A stretch of 60,718 nt of DNA from Gymnopus androsaceus JB14. Lineage: Eukaryota; Basidiomycota; Agaricomycetes; Agaricales; Omphalotaceae. The position numbers were made by a program, and so were the translations under genes. Below are positions 42,338 through 54,423 of this stretch, one piece after another; position 1 is the stretch's first letter; every line of letters begins with the position of its first letter. The stretch is taken from contig ML769760.1 in assembly GCA_009733575.1 (NCBI GenBank), positions 1-60,718 on the forward strand. The letters run 5' to 3'. The notes under the pieces were generated by a model. The model made no database searches, was not told the DNA's origin, and saw nothing but the letters and a program-made list of their open reading frames with translations.

Positions 42338-42982
42338 CACATCGCCAATGATTATACTTCAGCCAGGCTGAAGTACTGTGAGAAATGAATTATTTCAGTA
42401 TATAAGCTAAATGTACTTTTTCATACAAGCATATAAAATAAATATTTCAATGAACTTATGAAGGAATTACATTTAGGCCCTCTGAATTTTGAATTTTAAA
42501 CAGATTTCCGAAAGAGTGCTTTTCAATTGAGCTCTAAAAACAATAGTTTCAATGCGGACTGAATACTTTTACTTCACAATAAGAGTGAAAGCAACTATTT
42601 CGAAGAACCTTTCAGCTGGTTCCCGAAAGACAATACTTCGATTCTCGGGCCGATCCGGGCCGCTGCCAAACCGCACAGCGAAAGGCAATATTTCAGTGGA
42701 AAATTGAATTGTTCTTCGAAACAATTACTTTTGCTCTTATTGTGAAAGCAGGGCTTTCAAGTCCACATTGAATCTATTATTTCCAGAGTCCGATTGAAAG
42801 CTTCTCTTTCACACATCTATATAAAATTCTCAATTCAGAATATCGGAATTCAATTTATTCATCGCTCTATTGAAATATACGACTTCTACATTTTTCTGAA
42901 AAAGTACACTTCATATAGGGATTGAAATAATTTATTTCCCATTATGCTTCAGCTTGGCTGAAGCATAATTATTGGCGGTGTG
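42338..42982. mobile_element. Palindromic non-autonomous element E1 (645 bp)
   Basis: The ends are CACATCGCCAATGATTATAC and, inverted, CACACCGCCAATAATTATGC. A 3-bp ATT lies on both sides (42335-42337 and 42983-42985). The inside consists of alternating TTTCAAT and TGAAAG-type motifs that pair across the element, around a GC-rich centre (GGGCCGATCCGGGCC). Termini starting with CAC and a 3-bp target duplication would suit a CACTA-type element, but the class is not proven. No coding frame. Confidence 0.75.
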
Positions 42983-43025
42983 ATTGGGTTGTATTCGGCT
43001 TGCAATCGGTTATAAACCTCATAAT

Positions 43026-43671
43026 CACACCACCAATAATTATGCTTCAGCCATACTGAAGCATTGTGTGAAATAGAATATTTCAATACTTATGCAAAAT
43101 GTATTTTTTCGAACAAGTATAGAAAATACATATTTCGGTGGACTAATGAAGGAATTAAATTCCAACCTTCTGAATTTAGAACTTTATACAGAAGTGGAAA
43201 AGAAAATGTTTCAATTCAACTGAGAAAACAATAGTTTCAATGTGGACTCGAAAGTACTGCTTTCACAATTAGAGCGAAAGTAATTATTTCAAAGAACAAT
43301 TCAATATTGCCCTGAAAGATTGCCTTTCGCAGTGCGGTTTGGCAGCGGCCCGGATCGGGCCGATAATTGAAGTGTTGTCTTTCGGGAGCCAGCTGAAAGG
43401 GTTCTCCGAAACAAATACTTTCATTCTCGTGATGAAATAAAAGGATTCAGTCTGCATTGAAAGCATTGTTCTCAGAGCTCAATTGAAAAGTGTTCTTTCA
43501 GAAGTCTGTCTAAAATTCAAAATTCCAAGGGCCTGAATGTAATTCCTTCATAAGTCCAGGGAAATATTTATTTTATATGCTTGTCCGAAAAATTACATTT
43601 TGTGTGTGCACTGAAATATCTCATTTCGGATTATGCTTCAGTCTGACTGAAGCATAATCTTTGGCGGTGTG
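43026..43671. mobile_element. Palindromic non-autonomous element E2 (646 bp), inverse of E1
   Basis: Same family as E1 in the opposite orientation, head to head across a 43-bp spacer. It is flanked by AAT on both sides (43023-43025 and 43672-43674), the complement of the ATT at E1. The centre reads CGGCCCGGATCGGGCC. E1 and E2 differ by many substitutions, so the pair is not a recent duplication. Confidence 0.75.
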
Positions 43672-43788
43672 AATCGCCGTTAAGCGACATATTCTGGCGG
43701 TGCTGTGGGAGAAAAATCACATGTTTTGCTGATTTGATGTACACGCGGAGCAAATCAAGATGGGAACAAAGGTGTATCACCCTTCAGG

Positions 43789-43795
43789 TATAAAA
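43789..43795 (+). promoter_or_regulatory. TATA box of the second membrane-protein gene
   Basis: TATAAAA lies 49 bases before the ATG at 43844, as in the paralogue at 8709. Confidence 0.5.
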
Positions 43796-43843
43796 CTCTC
43801 CTTCGAAACAAGCTTTTGAAGTTTCATCCCCATCGTCAACATC

Positions 43844-45422
43844 ATGGCAGAGCAAGACGTCAACTTCAATAAAGAATTGGTGCTCCAATCTCTTGTTATA
43901 CCAGTTGTGGTGAGTAAATGCACTTGATCCAAGAATCCCCTCATTCATACCGTTCTTCCGCTCACATCAGATTGAGGTGCTATTTTATGGTGTGGTTTAC
44001 TCTGGTGCGAACGCAATATCTGCTGACATTATGTAGGTATCTTTGTGATGCTGTTTGGTCTCAGTATATATGTCTTCCGACGCAAGTATACCCCAGGAAA
44101 ATTGTACATGGCCACAACTTTCCTTTTCTTTGTGCTAGCCACTGTATCAATTGTACTTGATACAGTTTCTAGATGTATGTTTACGCTGAATTTCATAAAC
44201 TTGGCCTACGCAGTGCCATTTTCTGCTACACTCTATCCACTTCAAACTGCTTCGGAATGGATCTTTTTTGTTGCTGGGTAGTTTGCATTAACACCCCCTC
44301 TTCATGCTTCTCATGTTGTGTTTTAGTTCTCTGGCAGATATCATGCTGGTAAGCCTTCCATCGGGAATTACACACATACTCAAATGTTATGATAGATATA
44401 CAGATGTTATCGTTTATGGAACTCAAGAAAGCGCTATATAATTCTTCCAATGCTAGGTCTACTGGCAACGGTTGGTAAGTCCTTAGTACTTACTTATATT
44501 TAATTGAAATTGCACTCATTTTCTTTGTCAGTTTCTCTGATAGTTGTTGAATATCAAAAAGCAAGATCTTCCAATTTATTTCAGTCTATCAATGGAGAAT
44601 TGGGGCTCTCGGAAATATCCTCCATTTTGAACATCTATGTCATCATAACATTCGTTCAGAATCTTCTTTTGACGGGACTGATAGGCGAGTTACAAGGAGC
44701 TGAGCAATATGTTCTTATATACTTACCCTCTATCCATAGCTGGAAGAATTTGGTGGTTGGATCGTAAAATGCAAAAGATGTTGCAATTGGTTAGCCAACC
44801 AAGGAATCATTTCCAAAGTCTTCTTCGGACCCATGTATGTCATGTGTCATGAATTGGACCAGTAATGCTTTATCTCAATCTCACTTTTTGTTGCATCTCT
44901 TCAGACTAGAATCTAGCGTTATCACACCAATATTTCTTCTGTGCTGGTTGGTTTTGGGATTTACTACAGGCAGCTGAGAATAATATTCAGGGATGCTATC
45001 AATCCCTGTACTATGACACAGGCCGTGGCAAGTAGTCTCAACTACATTCATCCATGACCGTATTTTGATGTTCAAATTCATGCTAGGGTATAGCATCAAT
45101 GTTGGTTGTTGTGCGCATTGGCCTTGGCATAGATGCCCTTGCCTCTAAGCCTCCTTCTTCAATCCAAGATTTGGAATCTCAGGATCTATTGACTCAGACT
45201 ATAGAGGATCACACCGATATCCCGAGCAATGAGAGCCGCCAAACAATTCAACCATTCCTACTTAAATATCACCAAAGTCACCAAAGTTCACAACTTGGGG
45301 GAAATGATGTTTTCACTTCTCAATCAGTTGGTAGTGGCTTGCTAGTGGGCCAACACAAGCACAGTCCTATTCAGCCTCTGGATCGGGTGGTTCATGCCAA
45401 GAGAGTTGGAGTAGGGAGTTGA
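43844..45422 (+). CDS. Seven-helix membrane protein, paralogue of the gene at 8709 (apparently damaged)
   Basis: Start at 43844 (MAEQDVNFNKELVLQSL). Exons mirror the gene at 8709: IEVLFYG, IFVMLFGLSIYVFRRKYTPG, RCYRLWNSRKRYIILPMLGL, SSILNIYVIITFVQNLLLTG, GRIWWLDRKMQKML, LESSVITPIFLLCW, and SMLVVVRIGLGIDALASKP with a polar tail. Introns occupy the same places. One intron (44684-44741) seems to use GCGAGT rather than GT as donor. Two apparent breaks occur: an extra base before the intron at about 44834 and a stop or shift near 44972 (after GFTTGS). It is therefore a pseudogene or carries sequence errors. Function unknown. Confidence 0.65.
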
Positions 45423-45763
45423 TCTATATAGATTCGGGACTGAATGAATGCACAAACAATAAACATATGAAAATCCACCTTCTATATCTCCAATGTGGGT
45501 CAAGCTTGTTTAGGAGTAGTTGGGAGGGCGCGGTTGAGGGAGGGAGTAGTGCACCCGGTAGCTAGTAAAATATTTACCATGTACCAGTTACAATCCCCGT
45601 TCCGCAACGGGACTATGCTGTGTGTCTATTTATCTATTTATCTATCTATGTGTACATAAACCATTGAAACTTCTGCACCCGGGATAGCTCACTCTAATCC
45701 CTGCATGCCCACAGTAGGTAACAAGATCAGGTTCAACAAAAGTCTTGATTGGAGTAATTATGC
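45423..45763. other. Intergenic with TATC microsatellite
   Basis: A run of TATTTATC / TATCTATC lies near 45624-45650. Nothing else is recognised. Confidence 0.5.
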
Positions 45764-46563
45764 TACAGATGTCAGGGACGCTTACTGGTGGATGGCCTTC
45801 AAGAAGGTAAAACAGGGAAACTTGCACTATACAACTGAAAAAACTCTACATGGCTAGAACAGATCCATACCTGATCCATGCATGTGAAGTTATGGATGGA
45901 CAATACTGATGCAAAGGTTGAGGAGCTTATACGTCAATGCTGGATGTTGAAAAACTATACCATGGTCTGTAAGAAAGACAAACCGCCGACTCTAATAAGT
46001 AAAAGCTCATATTTCTTGGCAATTTTGCAACGCCGGTTAGTCCTAGACTCAAAGGACTCTCACTTACCCAATAATTCACCCGGCAACTACATACTCTTGC
46101 GGAACACCTCAGATTCCTTTTGGCCACTTCTTTCAAACTGTTGACTCGGAAGAGTGTTGTCCATGATACAGATGTCAGGGACACCTACTGGTGGATGGCC
46201 TTCAAGAAGGTAAAACAGGGAAACTCGCGCCTAAACAACTGAAAAAACTCTATATGGCTAGAAAAGATCCATACCTGATCCATGCATGTGAAGTTATGGA
46301 TGGATGATACTGATGCAAAGGTTGAGGAGCTTTATCCCTTCAATGCTGGACGTTGACAAACTATACCATGGTCTGTAAGAAAGACAAACCGCTGACTCCT
46401 GATAAGTAAAAGCTCATATTTCTTGGCCGATTTTGCAACGCCGGTTAGTCCTAGACTCAAAGGACTCTCACTTACCCCAATAATTCACCCGGCAACTAGA
46501 TTTCCTCTTTTGGCCACTTTCTTTTCAAACTGGTTGACTCGGGAAGAGTCTTGTCCATGATAA
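45764..46563. repeat. Two ~404-bp tandem direct repeats
   Basis: The copies begin ACAGATGTCAGGGAC at about 45764 and 46168 and run side by side with high identity, including GGTGGATGGCCTTCAAGAAG and CAATAATTCACCCGGCAACTA. They differ by scattered single-base insertions and one larger gap near 46500. The content is not recognised as a gene. Confidence 0.85.
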
Positions 46564-46579
46564 TAATCCGAGTCTCTAA

Positions 46580-46930
46580 GGGTCTGTTCGGCAACAAGAA
46601 GCTACAGTAGCTTCTGGCAGGCATCAATTACCTAGAATAGAAATTTATTTTTTCCTCTTGCACTTGTACAATCTCATCGCTCTTTGCTTATTTCTGCGTG
46701 CTCGTTCATGGGACCTGGCCCAGCCTCTCCGGAGTCTGTTCCTGAGGGTCAAACGGCTCAGAATATGCCCGGAAATGCGTCAGAACCACGAAATAATGGT
46801 GTAAAATTGACTCTCACCCGTCGCGCAGCGGGCGCTATTGCAAGCTGATGGATGACATAACGACTACATATGGAAATAAATTTTGCCAGAAGCCAGATCA
46901 GAAGCTGGCTTCCTGTTGCCGAACAGACCC
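46580..46930. mobile_element. 351-bp MITE, PIF/Harbinger (Tourist) type
   Basis: The terminal inverted repeats start GGGTCTGTTCGGCAACA on both ends. They are flanked by the perfect 3-bp target duplication TAA (46577-46579 and 46931-46933), the preferred target of PIF/Harbinger elements. A subterminal AGAAGC palindrome region follows. No transposase. Confidence 0.85.
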
Positions 46931-46933
46931 TAA

Positions 46934-47494
46934 AGGCCGCCTTCTTCAACTTGATCCCGTGATTGGGGTCAGAGTATTGGCTACCGCAGTCTCTTGCTGT
47001 ACATGGGGCCCTCTCTATAGGCTTTGCTCCCTCTTAGAAGCCTTACAATGCGATCCGCGGCGGTGGGGCGAGTTTGGCACAGACTCGGACGAGAAGGAGG
47101 GTCAGGGATGTATACGGCCATGTCGCGTTTTCTGAGGGCCTTTTGGATCGCCTCCCGTGTGCTTTTAGGGAAGTTCGGAGTCGGCTGGCATCTCGAATCC
47201 AGTCTTCTTACCTGCGCTGGAGATGCGTTAACTCGTCATCGCAGGGAGAGTCATTTCGACGAAACACGAAGATCCAGTTCTTGGTCAATCTCCTGGTTTA
47301 CCTTGGTATCCATTTTCAGCGAAGTAAAAAAGAAAAGTGTGTATGGAGGCTTGGAATGACAAGGAATAGCAGAGTTGTAGATTTTATGAACAAACGTAGG
47401 GCTGCGTTCTATTCATGCTACCGGATTGTCACGAACTTGAGAGAGGAGAGTTCAATACATGCTGTATGCAAAAATTAGTCCCGAATTGCGCCTT
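46934..47494. repeat. Downstream flank of F-box gene 1, duplicated beyond F-box gene 2
   Basis: Stretches such as ACTCGGACGAGAAGGAGGGT (47080) and AGTTCGGAGTCG are found again at 57031-57130, so the duplication of the F-box locus extended well past the gene. Plus-strand frames here (up to 134 codons) were not recognised. Confidence 0.55.
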
Positions 47495-49134
47495 CTAGTT
47501 GGCGTTGTATGAATACTGCATTAATGGTAACACCTTGTCCCTAAAGTCTTCAATGCCATAAACCTCAATCCGTAGTGTGTTCGCCAAGCGATCAGTCGAG
47601 AGGGGCACCACAGCTGTAATGGTTTCCCTGTGTTCCTTTCCTAACAGTTTTGTCCACCCCTCTGGTGACAAACCACTCTGCTTCCCTTCAGACAAGGAGT
47701 TCCAGCTCTGCCATGTTTGCACATTTAGCCGGAGATACACCAAATGTGGAAGCATCCTCAGAATAGTGCTGTAAACAAGGTTTATATTCTGAGAAGATAC
47801 ATACATGAGAACGTGTAGGCCGGAGAGAATTCAATAAAATGGGACATACACAACGTTTCGATGACACAAAGTCGAGCCGGCATCCAAGATGAGTGAGATT
47901 GGGGGCAAGCGGAGATGATAGAGCTGATGTTATCCAGCCTATATCCTTCCAGCTCGCGGAGGTATAGTTGACGAAGAGAGGCCATCTTTGATAATGCATC
48001 CCGGATTTGCGCACACCGTTCAGAACATGGCGTGATAGACAAACAGAAATCCAAGGTCAGGCATTCCAGCCGAAAAGTCCCCAGATTGCACAAAAGAATG
48101 CCATCCTCTACAAAACCCTCCATGTGTCGAAGTTTTTGGAGTATTCCTGGGGTAGCTAATGGCCGAGGGAAAGATGTAGATCGTGTATACACACGATACT
48201 TCAGCACCTCGATCATGGGATGACGTTGAAAGAAGGCTACTAGGGAAGTGGATAATTTTTCGTTCAAGTCGTTCACTTCGAGCCCAAACTCTTTCAAAAG
48301 AGGGAATGTAAAGATTTTGTCGTGAAGAACCTTTGCGAAAGTGTCTGAGCGGTGTTCAGAACGTCGGATCTGAGGTGAGCGTCGGATCTGAAGTGAGAGT
48401 CGCTTCAGTCCAGGACTGGATGTGGGCAACTGCTTGATGAGTTTGGTCACCGTCGAATAATCGGCTAAAGAATACGAGGTTAACTTCAGTTCCATGAAGA
48501 ATATGTTCACATTATTTACGAGGAGATTGGAGAGGGGAGCTAAAATCCAGGTCCAGCGCAATTAATGAAGGTCCACATAAAGAATTCTATCGTTGAAAGA
48601 TGGAAAGTCAGCGAATGTAGGAATCAGGGTATATAATCAAAGTACTCACGGCCAATGATACACTCAATCGTGTATTCTTCACTGGAATTGGGCAATTGAG
48701 GACGAGTTCCTCAATAAGCCTCAGAGCAGGAGGAACGCTGCCACCAAGTGCTTCAGGAAGACTGAAATTCGAGCGGAACGTGAATGCTCGTATGGTACCG
48801 TTCGTAGCATGAAATGCAATATTTTTCATAGCAGAAGCCATCTGCTTTTGAAAAAAAAAGTTGCGCTAAGCTTGCGAGTTGGCGATACTGAGAGCTTTTT
48901 GACAAAAGAAGCGGGATGAGCTCTAGTCCAAGGCCATCGACTTTTTTCGGAAAGTGCAAGTGTTGGTAGAGCCTTGTTGCCAACATCTCGATACAGGAAA
49001 GAGTTGAAAAAATCATGGCAGCGTTTGGAAACTAGGGCAAGAGCCTTCAGAGTACGTGGATCATCGGAGATTTCGTCTCTAATTAGAAGGAATAGTTCAT
49101 TTGGTAAGGCGTCGAAGCCAGATCCGCGATTCAT
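47495..49134 (-). CDS. F-box protein, copy 1 (apparent frameshifts)
   Basis: Start at 49134. The N-terminus is an F-box: ALPNELFLLIRDEISDDPRT, LKALALVSKRCHDFFNSFLYR. F-boxes bind Skp1 in SCF ubiquitin ligases. The remainder is a leucine-rich, LRR-like substrate region with motifs such as LIKQLPTSSPGLKRLSLQI, RHPMIEVLKYRVYT, LATPGILQKLRHMEGFVEDG and DALSKMASLRQLYLRELEGY. It ends LPLMQYSYNAN. One intron follows LSVSLA near 48650. A run of nine A at 48851-48859 appears one base short and breaks the frame, and another shift follows ISACP near 47900. Such F-box/LRR genes are highly expanded in agaricomycetes. A paralogue is at 57447-59046. Confidence 0.8.
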
Positions 49135-49763
49135 GACTAGAATAGGATGTAGGTGAATTTCCAGATGCCTAGAAGATATGATACATGGAAGAAGCTTGGA
49201 AGCGATGGATCGGCGCTAAAGCTAAAGTGGAACTACTCGAGCAGAAGCGCCCAGCGCCACTTTCCTAATTAATACAGTACTCTGTTGGTTGGGATATAGA
49301 TGGAAAAACCCATAGCTCTACGTACCAGCAGCGATATCAATGATAATCCAATGATAATCTCCGACTGTGTCTTAATTGGCATTGTTTTTGGACTTGAATA
49401 CATCTGACGGTATGAGTATTTTGATTCGAAATTACGATAGATGAGAGCTGCGTCGACAACCACTTGGTTCAACGGGACTCGATCAGACATATAACTGTCC
49501 CAATATGAGGAAATATCTTGAGGATTTATTGAGGACGATGGCAGTAAGTGCACAAGGAGATTCAATTGACTAGAAGCGTGACTTTAGGCTACTTATTGTA
49601 CACGTCAACTTACTGTCAAGTTCAAGAGATATCAAAATTCAGGGAGTGACCAGGCAAACCCTATATACTACTATTACTATTACGTGTAAATAACTCTAGG
49701 AGGCTCTACTCTACAATTAATCCGTATTGACTAGGTTCTCGTAGACCCTTCCCTCTAGCAGAC
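49135..49763. other. Intergenic, with a piece of module spacer
   Basis: Sequence near 49480-49545 (TGTCCCAATATGAGGAAATA, CGATGGCAGTAA) matches the reductase-module spacer at 25490-25540 and 30925-30985. No gene was seen. Confidence 0.45.
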
Positions 49764-51725
49764 TCAACCAAAATTCGGGTTTTTCAAGGTCATAGATATA
49801 TACCTTGCCTGTCCAGGATGCAGAAGCTTGACTATCACGATGGGACCTATGCCCACACCCTCCTGTAGCTCGTCTATACAAGAATCGAGCTGCGTATCCA
49901 GCCGGCCAGGATAATCCCTCCGTGCTTCCTCCGGGGTCAAAACCTTCATACCTAGTTCCTGGTGTAGCTGGGTGAAGTCGACAAAGTTGATCAGAATGGG
50001 AGGCAAAGGCAAGGATGATGATCGTCGGTAATCAGTTTGCCGCTGCAGTAGGGCAGGGCGGATGGACCAAAGCTCCGAGAGTACAATATGCTGAATCAGA
50101 GTCATATCCCGTTCTTCCGCAGGACGTGGATGACCATCTGTAAAATACTGGTAAGAAAAGAATATAAACTATTTTCCATTGCGCGCATGCTCACCTTCCC
50201 AATTATTTACATGATCATCACAATCCTTGCGGTGCTTGTCAATCCAGTGGGCCTTTTGACACAAACGGCTGCAGTAGAACGCTATCATACAGCGAGAGCA
50301 GCGAAAAACTTTGCAACTTGGAGGAGATTTGCACTATAAATCAACGAAGCCGTTTGCACAATGTTTTCTTGGTGATCAAAATGATTTATTTACCTCTGGA
50401 TTCGAGCAAGACATAATCCCGTTGGCCTCATATCGATACCTCAGCTTGATTCTCTTCTTGACCAACGTTCTGAACTCTACCCATATCGAGACGCCGGATT
50501 TTTGGATATCGATAAGGGGGGACTTGTCGAAAAGCCGTTCCAATGGCTTCTGTACAGAGCGATAAATCGATGCGGTGGAAATGAGTTCGATTAAATCTGT
50601 AAAAGACTGTGGCATGACGCTGAAATGGAGCTGCTGCGGAAAGTTACACTTTGTTACTTTCCACAACGCCTGGAGGAGACCTGAGTTGAGAGCTAGAACA
50701 ATGCTCTCACTACCGCCGTGTTCCAGAGCAAAGTAAAGATATTTCATGCTCCATTTCCAAGTTTCAAGGAAATAATATCCATTGGTCGCGTATTCTCGCT
50801 CGAAACTTGGGCAGGAGATGATTTTGCTGATTTGACGGATGAGATGAGTGGTGAAATATACGGATCGAGAGCGTAAAAAGTGCTCATTCAAAGAGCTAGA
50901 AGATGAAACCACTCCCGCGAGAAATTTAAAGCAATTTGCGAGCGAGTGATAATCCAAAGGGCGTTGCAGGGTGATGCGACAAAGATTTTTAGTTGCGAGA
51001 GAGATGAGGCGAGGGTCGATAAGAGCAGCAGTTTGTGAATATATGGTTTTCCAATGAGTGTCCCAGTCATTGGAAAATTTAAATGCATCGAAAATGTGGC
51101 CAGAGAATCCGGACACAAGATAATCAGCTAACGCACAGAGGTGTACACGAACCATCAAAGCTCCTGCACCCGGTATAGCTTTAATCTCTTGGAGAGAGAT
51201 GATTTTGATTCTAAGAAGAAGGGCAAAAACCTCCGAAACGCAACTAAGCGCACTTAGTGCTGCCTCCCCACATGTCCCGTAGATGGCGAGATCTGATTCA
51301 ACAAAGGAGTTGTGTAGGAAATGGCACCATCTGTAAATGGTGGGCCAGTATTCGCGTACGGAGGGGCCGAGAATAATTGAATTCCTTCCGGCTCCTGAGT
51401 CTCTCAGAGTCATACCGGTGGATATAGTGCAGAGAACATGAATGACCGTGATAATCTCCGATGTCAGAAGTGGTATAGCGTGGCTGCATTTGGTGACCTG
51501 TGGAAGCCGTTTCTTGGATAGAAACCGAAGAAGCGTAGGAAATATGTGCGCAAATATACGCGCATCCTTTGTTCCTAATGAGCAAAGTTCATAGAGAGCC
51601 TTCTCATTGGATTCAGAGCTTCCGGACAAAGCTCTCCGTTCCAGAAGCTATGATTCCAATGAAAGAATGAGTGACACGCAACGGCTAGCAAAAGGAGAGA
51701 ACCTTACCTGGAGTCTAATGCTCAT
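49764..51725 (-). CDS. MYND-type zinc-finger protein with long helical N-terminal region
   Basis: Start at 51725: a first exon of 18 nt (MSIRLQ) splices in phase to LLERRALSGSSESN. A helix-rich region of more than 400 residues without recognised domain follows. The MYND finger begins at NGIMSCSNPE and, across an intron (about 50340-50398), continues CKSPPSCKVFRCSRCMIAFY, CSRLCQKAHWIDKHRKDC. All cysteines and the CQxxHW...H...C end of the MYND fold are present. After a further intron comes a C-terminal part of about 110 residues ending MTLKNPNFG. MYND fingers mediate protein-protein contacts. This layout (long armadillo-like helical part, then MYND, then a C-terminal region) is common among uncharacterised agaricomycete proteins. 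The frame is fully open. Confidence 0.85.
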
Positions 51726-51984
51726 CGTGATATTGAATGCTTCTTCGCAAGTATGAGTGACAATGAAGAGGGTGCAGGAACAAAGGAAATCTAAGAATGA
51801 AAGAACGACCGACGCCTTTAGAACAATTTTATGAATGATTAGCTCACAGTCAATAATTGACACCAAGCCAAAAAGGGTATAAATTCCGACATTGAGCTGT
51901 GTTTTTTTTGTACGCGATTAAGTACATTGTTAAGAAGATCTGCAACATTCTTTACTATGCAGCCCAGACAGTGGTAAGATAACG

Positions 51985-52520
51985 GAACGTTCCGCCTTGA
52001 GTCGTCGTACAGGGCGGTCGATGCACTGGTAGCAAATACACGAAGATTAGAAGCGTTGGCGAGCTGAATGGAACTGTGATCGACACCGGTGGAGCCACCC
52101 CAAATCAAGACAATGTCTTTGTCGCCGGAAGACTGGCTGGATGGCTTGGAGATGAGACGCATATATAATGCTGGTACAGCGGAATCGGGAGCGCTGCTCC
52201 TTATGCATGTAATTTCGTCGGGGACTTCAAAGGTCATTGCTGCCTGCAGTCGGACGTATTCAGCATGATCCATTGTAGGTTTGGAAGGAACAAGCTGGAA
52301 ACAGAATTAGAATATGTACTGCACTGATTGAACGAGTAAAATGCGTACTTGAAACCAGCGACACGATTGCCTGCTTTCAAGTACTCTACAGCCAGCCCAA
52401 AGCGCGTCGCAAACTAGTTCCGGAGGTCACCCATTCACCGATAGCGTGCTAAAGCATGGATCCTGGGTTGGAATTAGGACTTACTTCCAAAACAGTAGGA
52501 TTCAACACTACAGCACCAAC
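51985..52520 (-). pseudogene. Enoyl reductase copy F, relic
   Basis: Translation shows MTFEVPDEI, IWGGSTGVDHSSIQLANASN and DDS, plus traces of exon 3 (AGNRVAGFK) and exon 2. It is the most diverged of the family, truncated on both sides and frameshifted. The adjacent GTTGATTTAGGTAGTGGATT is shared with the flank of copy E. Confidence 0.75.
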
Positions 52521-54423
52521 GATCATCTGTCGGTGCTGGATAATTAATCGAGAGTTGATTTAGGTAGTGGATTCATGGGAGACTGAAAGAGCGCTTGAAT
52601 CAAAAGCCGTGTCAGAAATAAAAGCGCCGGCGCCATCTCTTTGCTTTCATCTTTCATGATCATCTCCAACCAGTTAGACTAGGCTATGCTTGACAACCGA
52701 GGAACGCTGCATGGATTCCTTGGGCCGCGCTCTTCTTATGTGACGTACAGGCAGGGTACGTTCAACTCGATTCCATCTCCAGTTCTCATTCAGCTCACTA
52801 GAGTTAGGTGATATAACAAGAAGAACTACGTAGTACTCTATCAGATTATACAGTTTGCTTGCTATGGTCGTAGAAGTCTTGAAATAGTTATTGATGCTGG
52901 TACCAGTGACGTTGTCTTCTTGTCTTGAGGATGGCCTTGCTGTTCTGCATGCATCCATTGTTTTCTTGTTCCGATTCTTGAGTGATGCTGACCGTCGAGC
53001 TTATAACCCACCTCAGCAGTATACTTGACCACGTAGCATCGCAGCTCCGCACAATCTTCCACAGGGAGGAAATGAAATACACCTTGGGCTAGCGGAAGCG
53101 CGAGTCAAGGTGAGGTGTCGATTCCTTATTCATCTTGAAACTTTTCATCTGATTCCACCACCAGCCTTTGCTACTTCCCGACACTACACTTTATCTTCTC
53201 TACAAGTCCGATACTACATCAGACTTCGTATTTGTTTTACTCAATCTTCTGGGAATTCGATTCGGTTTCTCAACAATTTTTATCGCGCCTACAACTGAAG
53301 CAGCCATGGCTGGATTCTCTACACGACTACGTTTGAACATTGCTGGCTCTGATATTCATTTCGCTAATAAGAATACATCATACATCCAGATTCGCATCTA
53401 CAGCTGCAAAGCAAAAACAGCGAAGGTATCGACTGCGTTGCGGCTCTCAAACTTCGTTGTCGCGTTCGAAGAGTTACTGGACAAAGATGCGGTTATTATT
53501 GTACCACCCGTGTACTAGTCCATCGTCGTTCCCACCCTTCACGATATTCATTTCGATCTCCCACCCTGTTGCTCTCTGTTGCTCTACACTCAAGTTCCGG
53601 TTTTTCTTGTTGGTCCTCCTGCTATCCCTCAATTCAAAAAAAACGACCGAAAGGTCGGTTTCACGGCTACACGCCTGTTCGCGAGACGAACCTCAAAGCG
53701 ATTGGACGCAGAAAAATGACCTGTATGAACATTGCATGGCCTGGAACGCATTAGAATTTAAAATATCAATAATGACCCAGCCGACAAACGTCCCATGTTA
53801 TATCCATCTTGTATCCATCACCTATCGCCCGTCACGCTCCTGTATTGTCGCCCTACCATCTTCATTCATCATACAAGGGGCGACCATCGTCCCGCTGCTC
53901 TCACCCCTGCGGGCCTTCCCCACCACCGTCGTCCCTAGGTCGATTTGTATATGTTACACCCCAATTTATCAGAGTAACTTCACTGGTAAATTGGTATGAT
54001 ATAGATAAGTACCTGGGACTGGTCGACAGCGTTTACACAATATCGACGGAGAAAAACCTCGAAATTTGAGGAACTTATTGTAACTTGCGACCTGCTTACA
54101 ATGCTAAGTGATCGTTCCGCTTGAGGGTGGGGCCGTGTACACGAACGACCTTGGCAAGGTGCGGGAGATTGACACTACAGCTTAAAACTAAGCTTAGGCT
54201 ATTATTAGTTTCAAGCTCGACATGAATGCATACTATACTGGATGTCAACGACAGGCATCGACAGCTGTTATGGTACAAATTTGTACCTTTCCAATGTACC
54301 TGAATGGTATCGGATACTCTTTGGTACCGAAGCTCGTCTGCCTCTAGTAGCATATATAAAGACCACTAGTAGGTCCTGCAATACCATCTCGCTACTAGCA
54401 CCCCTCTCTTCTCTAAGCAAGCC
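52521..54423. other. Gene-poor region upstream of the DUF2235 gene
   Basis: Plus frames at 53168-53518 and 53340-53999 overlap in different frames and encode nothing recognisable; minus frames at 52674-53082 likewise. A short hairpin GACCGAAAGGTC lies at 53648. A TATATAAA element at about 54353-54360 is about 65 bases before the DUF2235 start and is a likely promoter. An unrecognised lineage-specific gene cannot be excluded. Confidence 0.4.

Noticed and set aside
53168..53999. Two overlapping plus-strand frames (116 and 219 codons) as a novel gene
   Set aside because: Different frames, no domain, no convincing splice pattern and unusual residue composition; left as unrecognised intergenic sequence.
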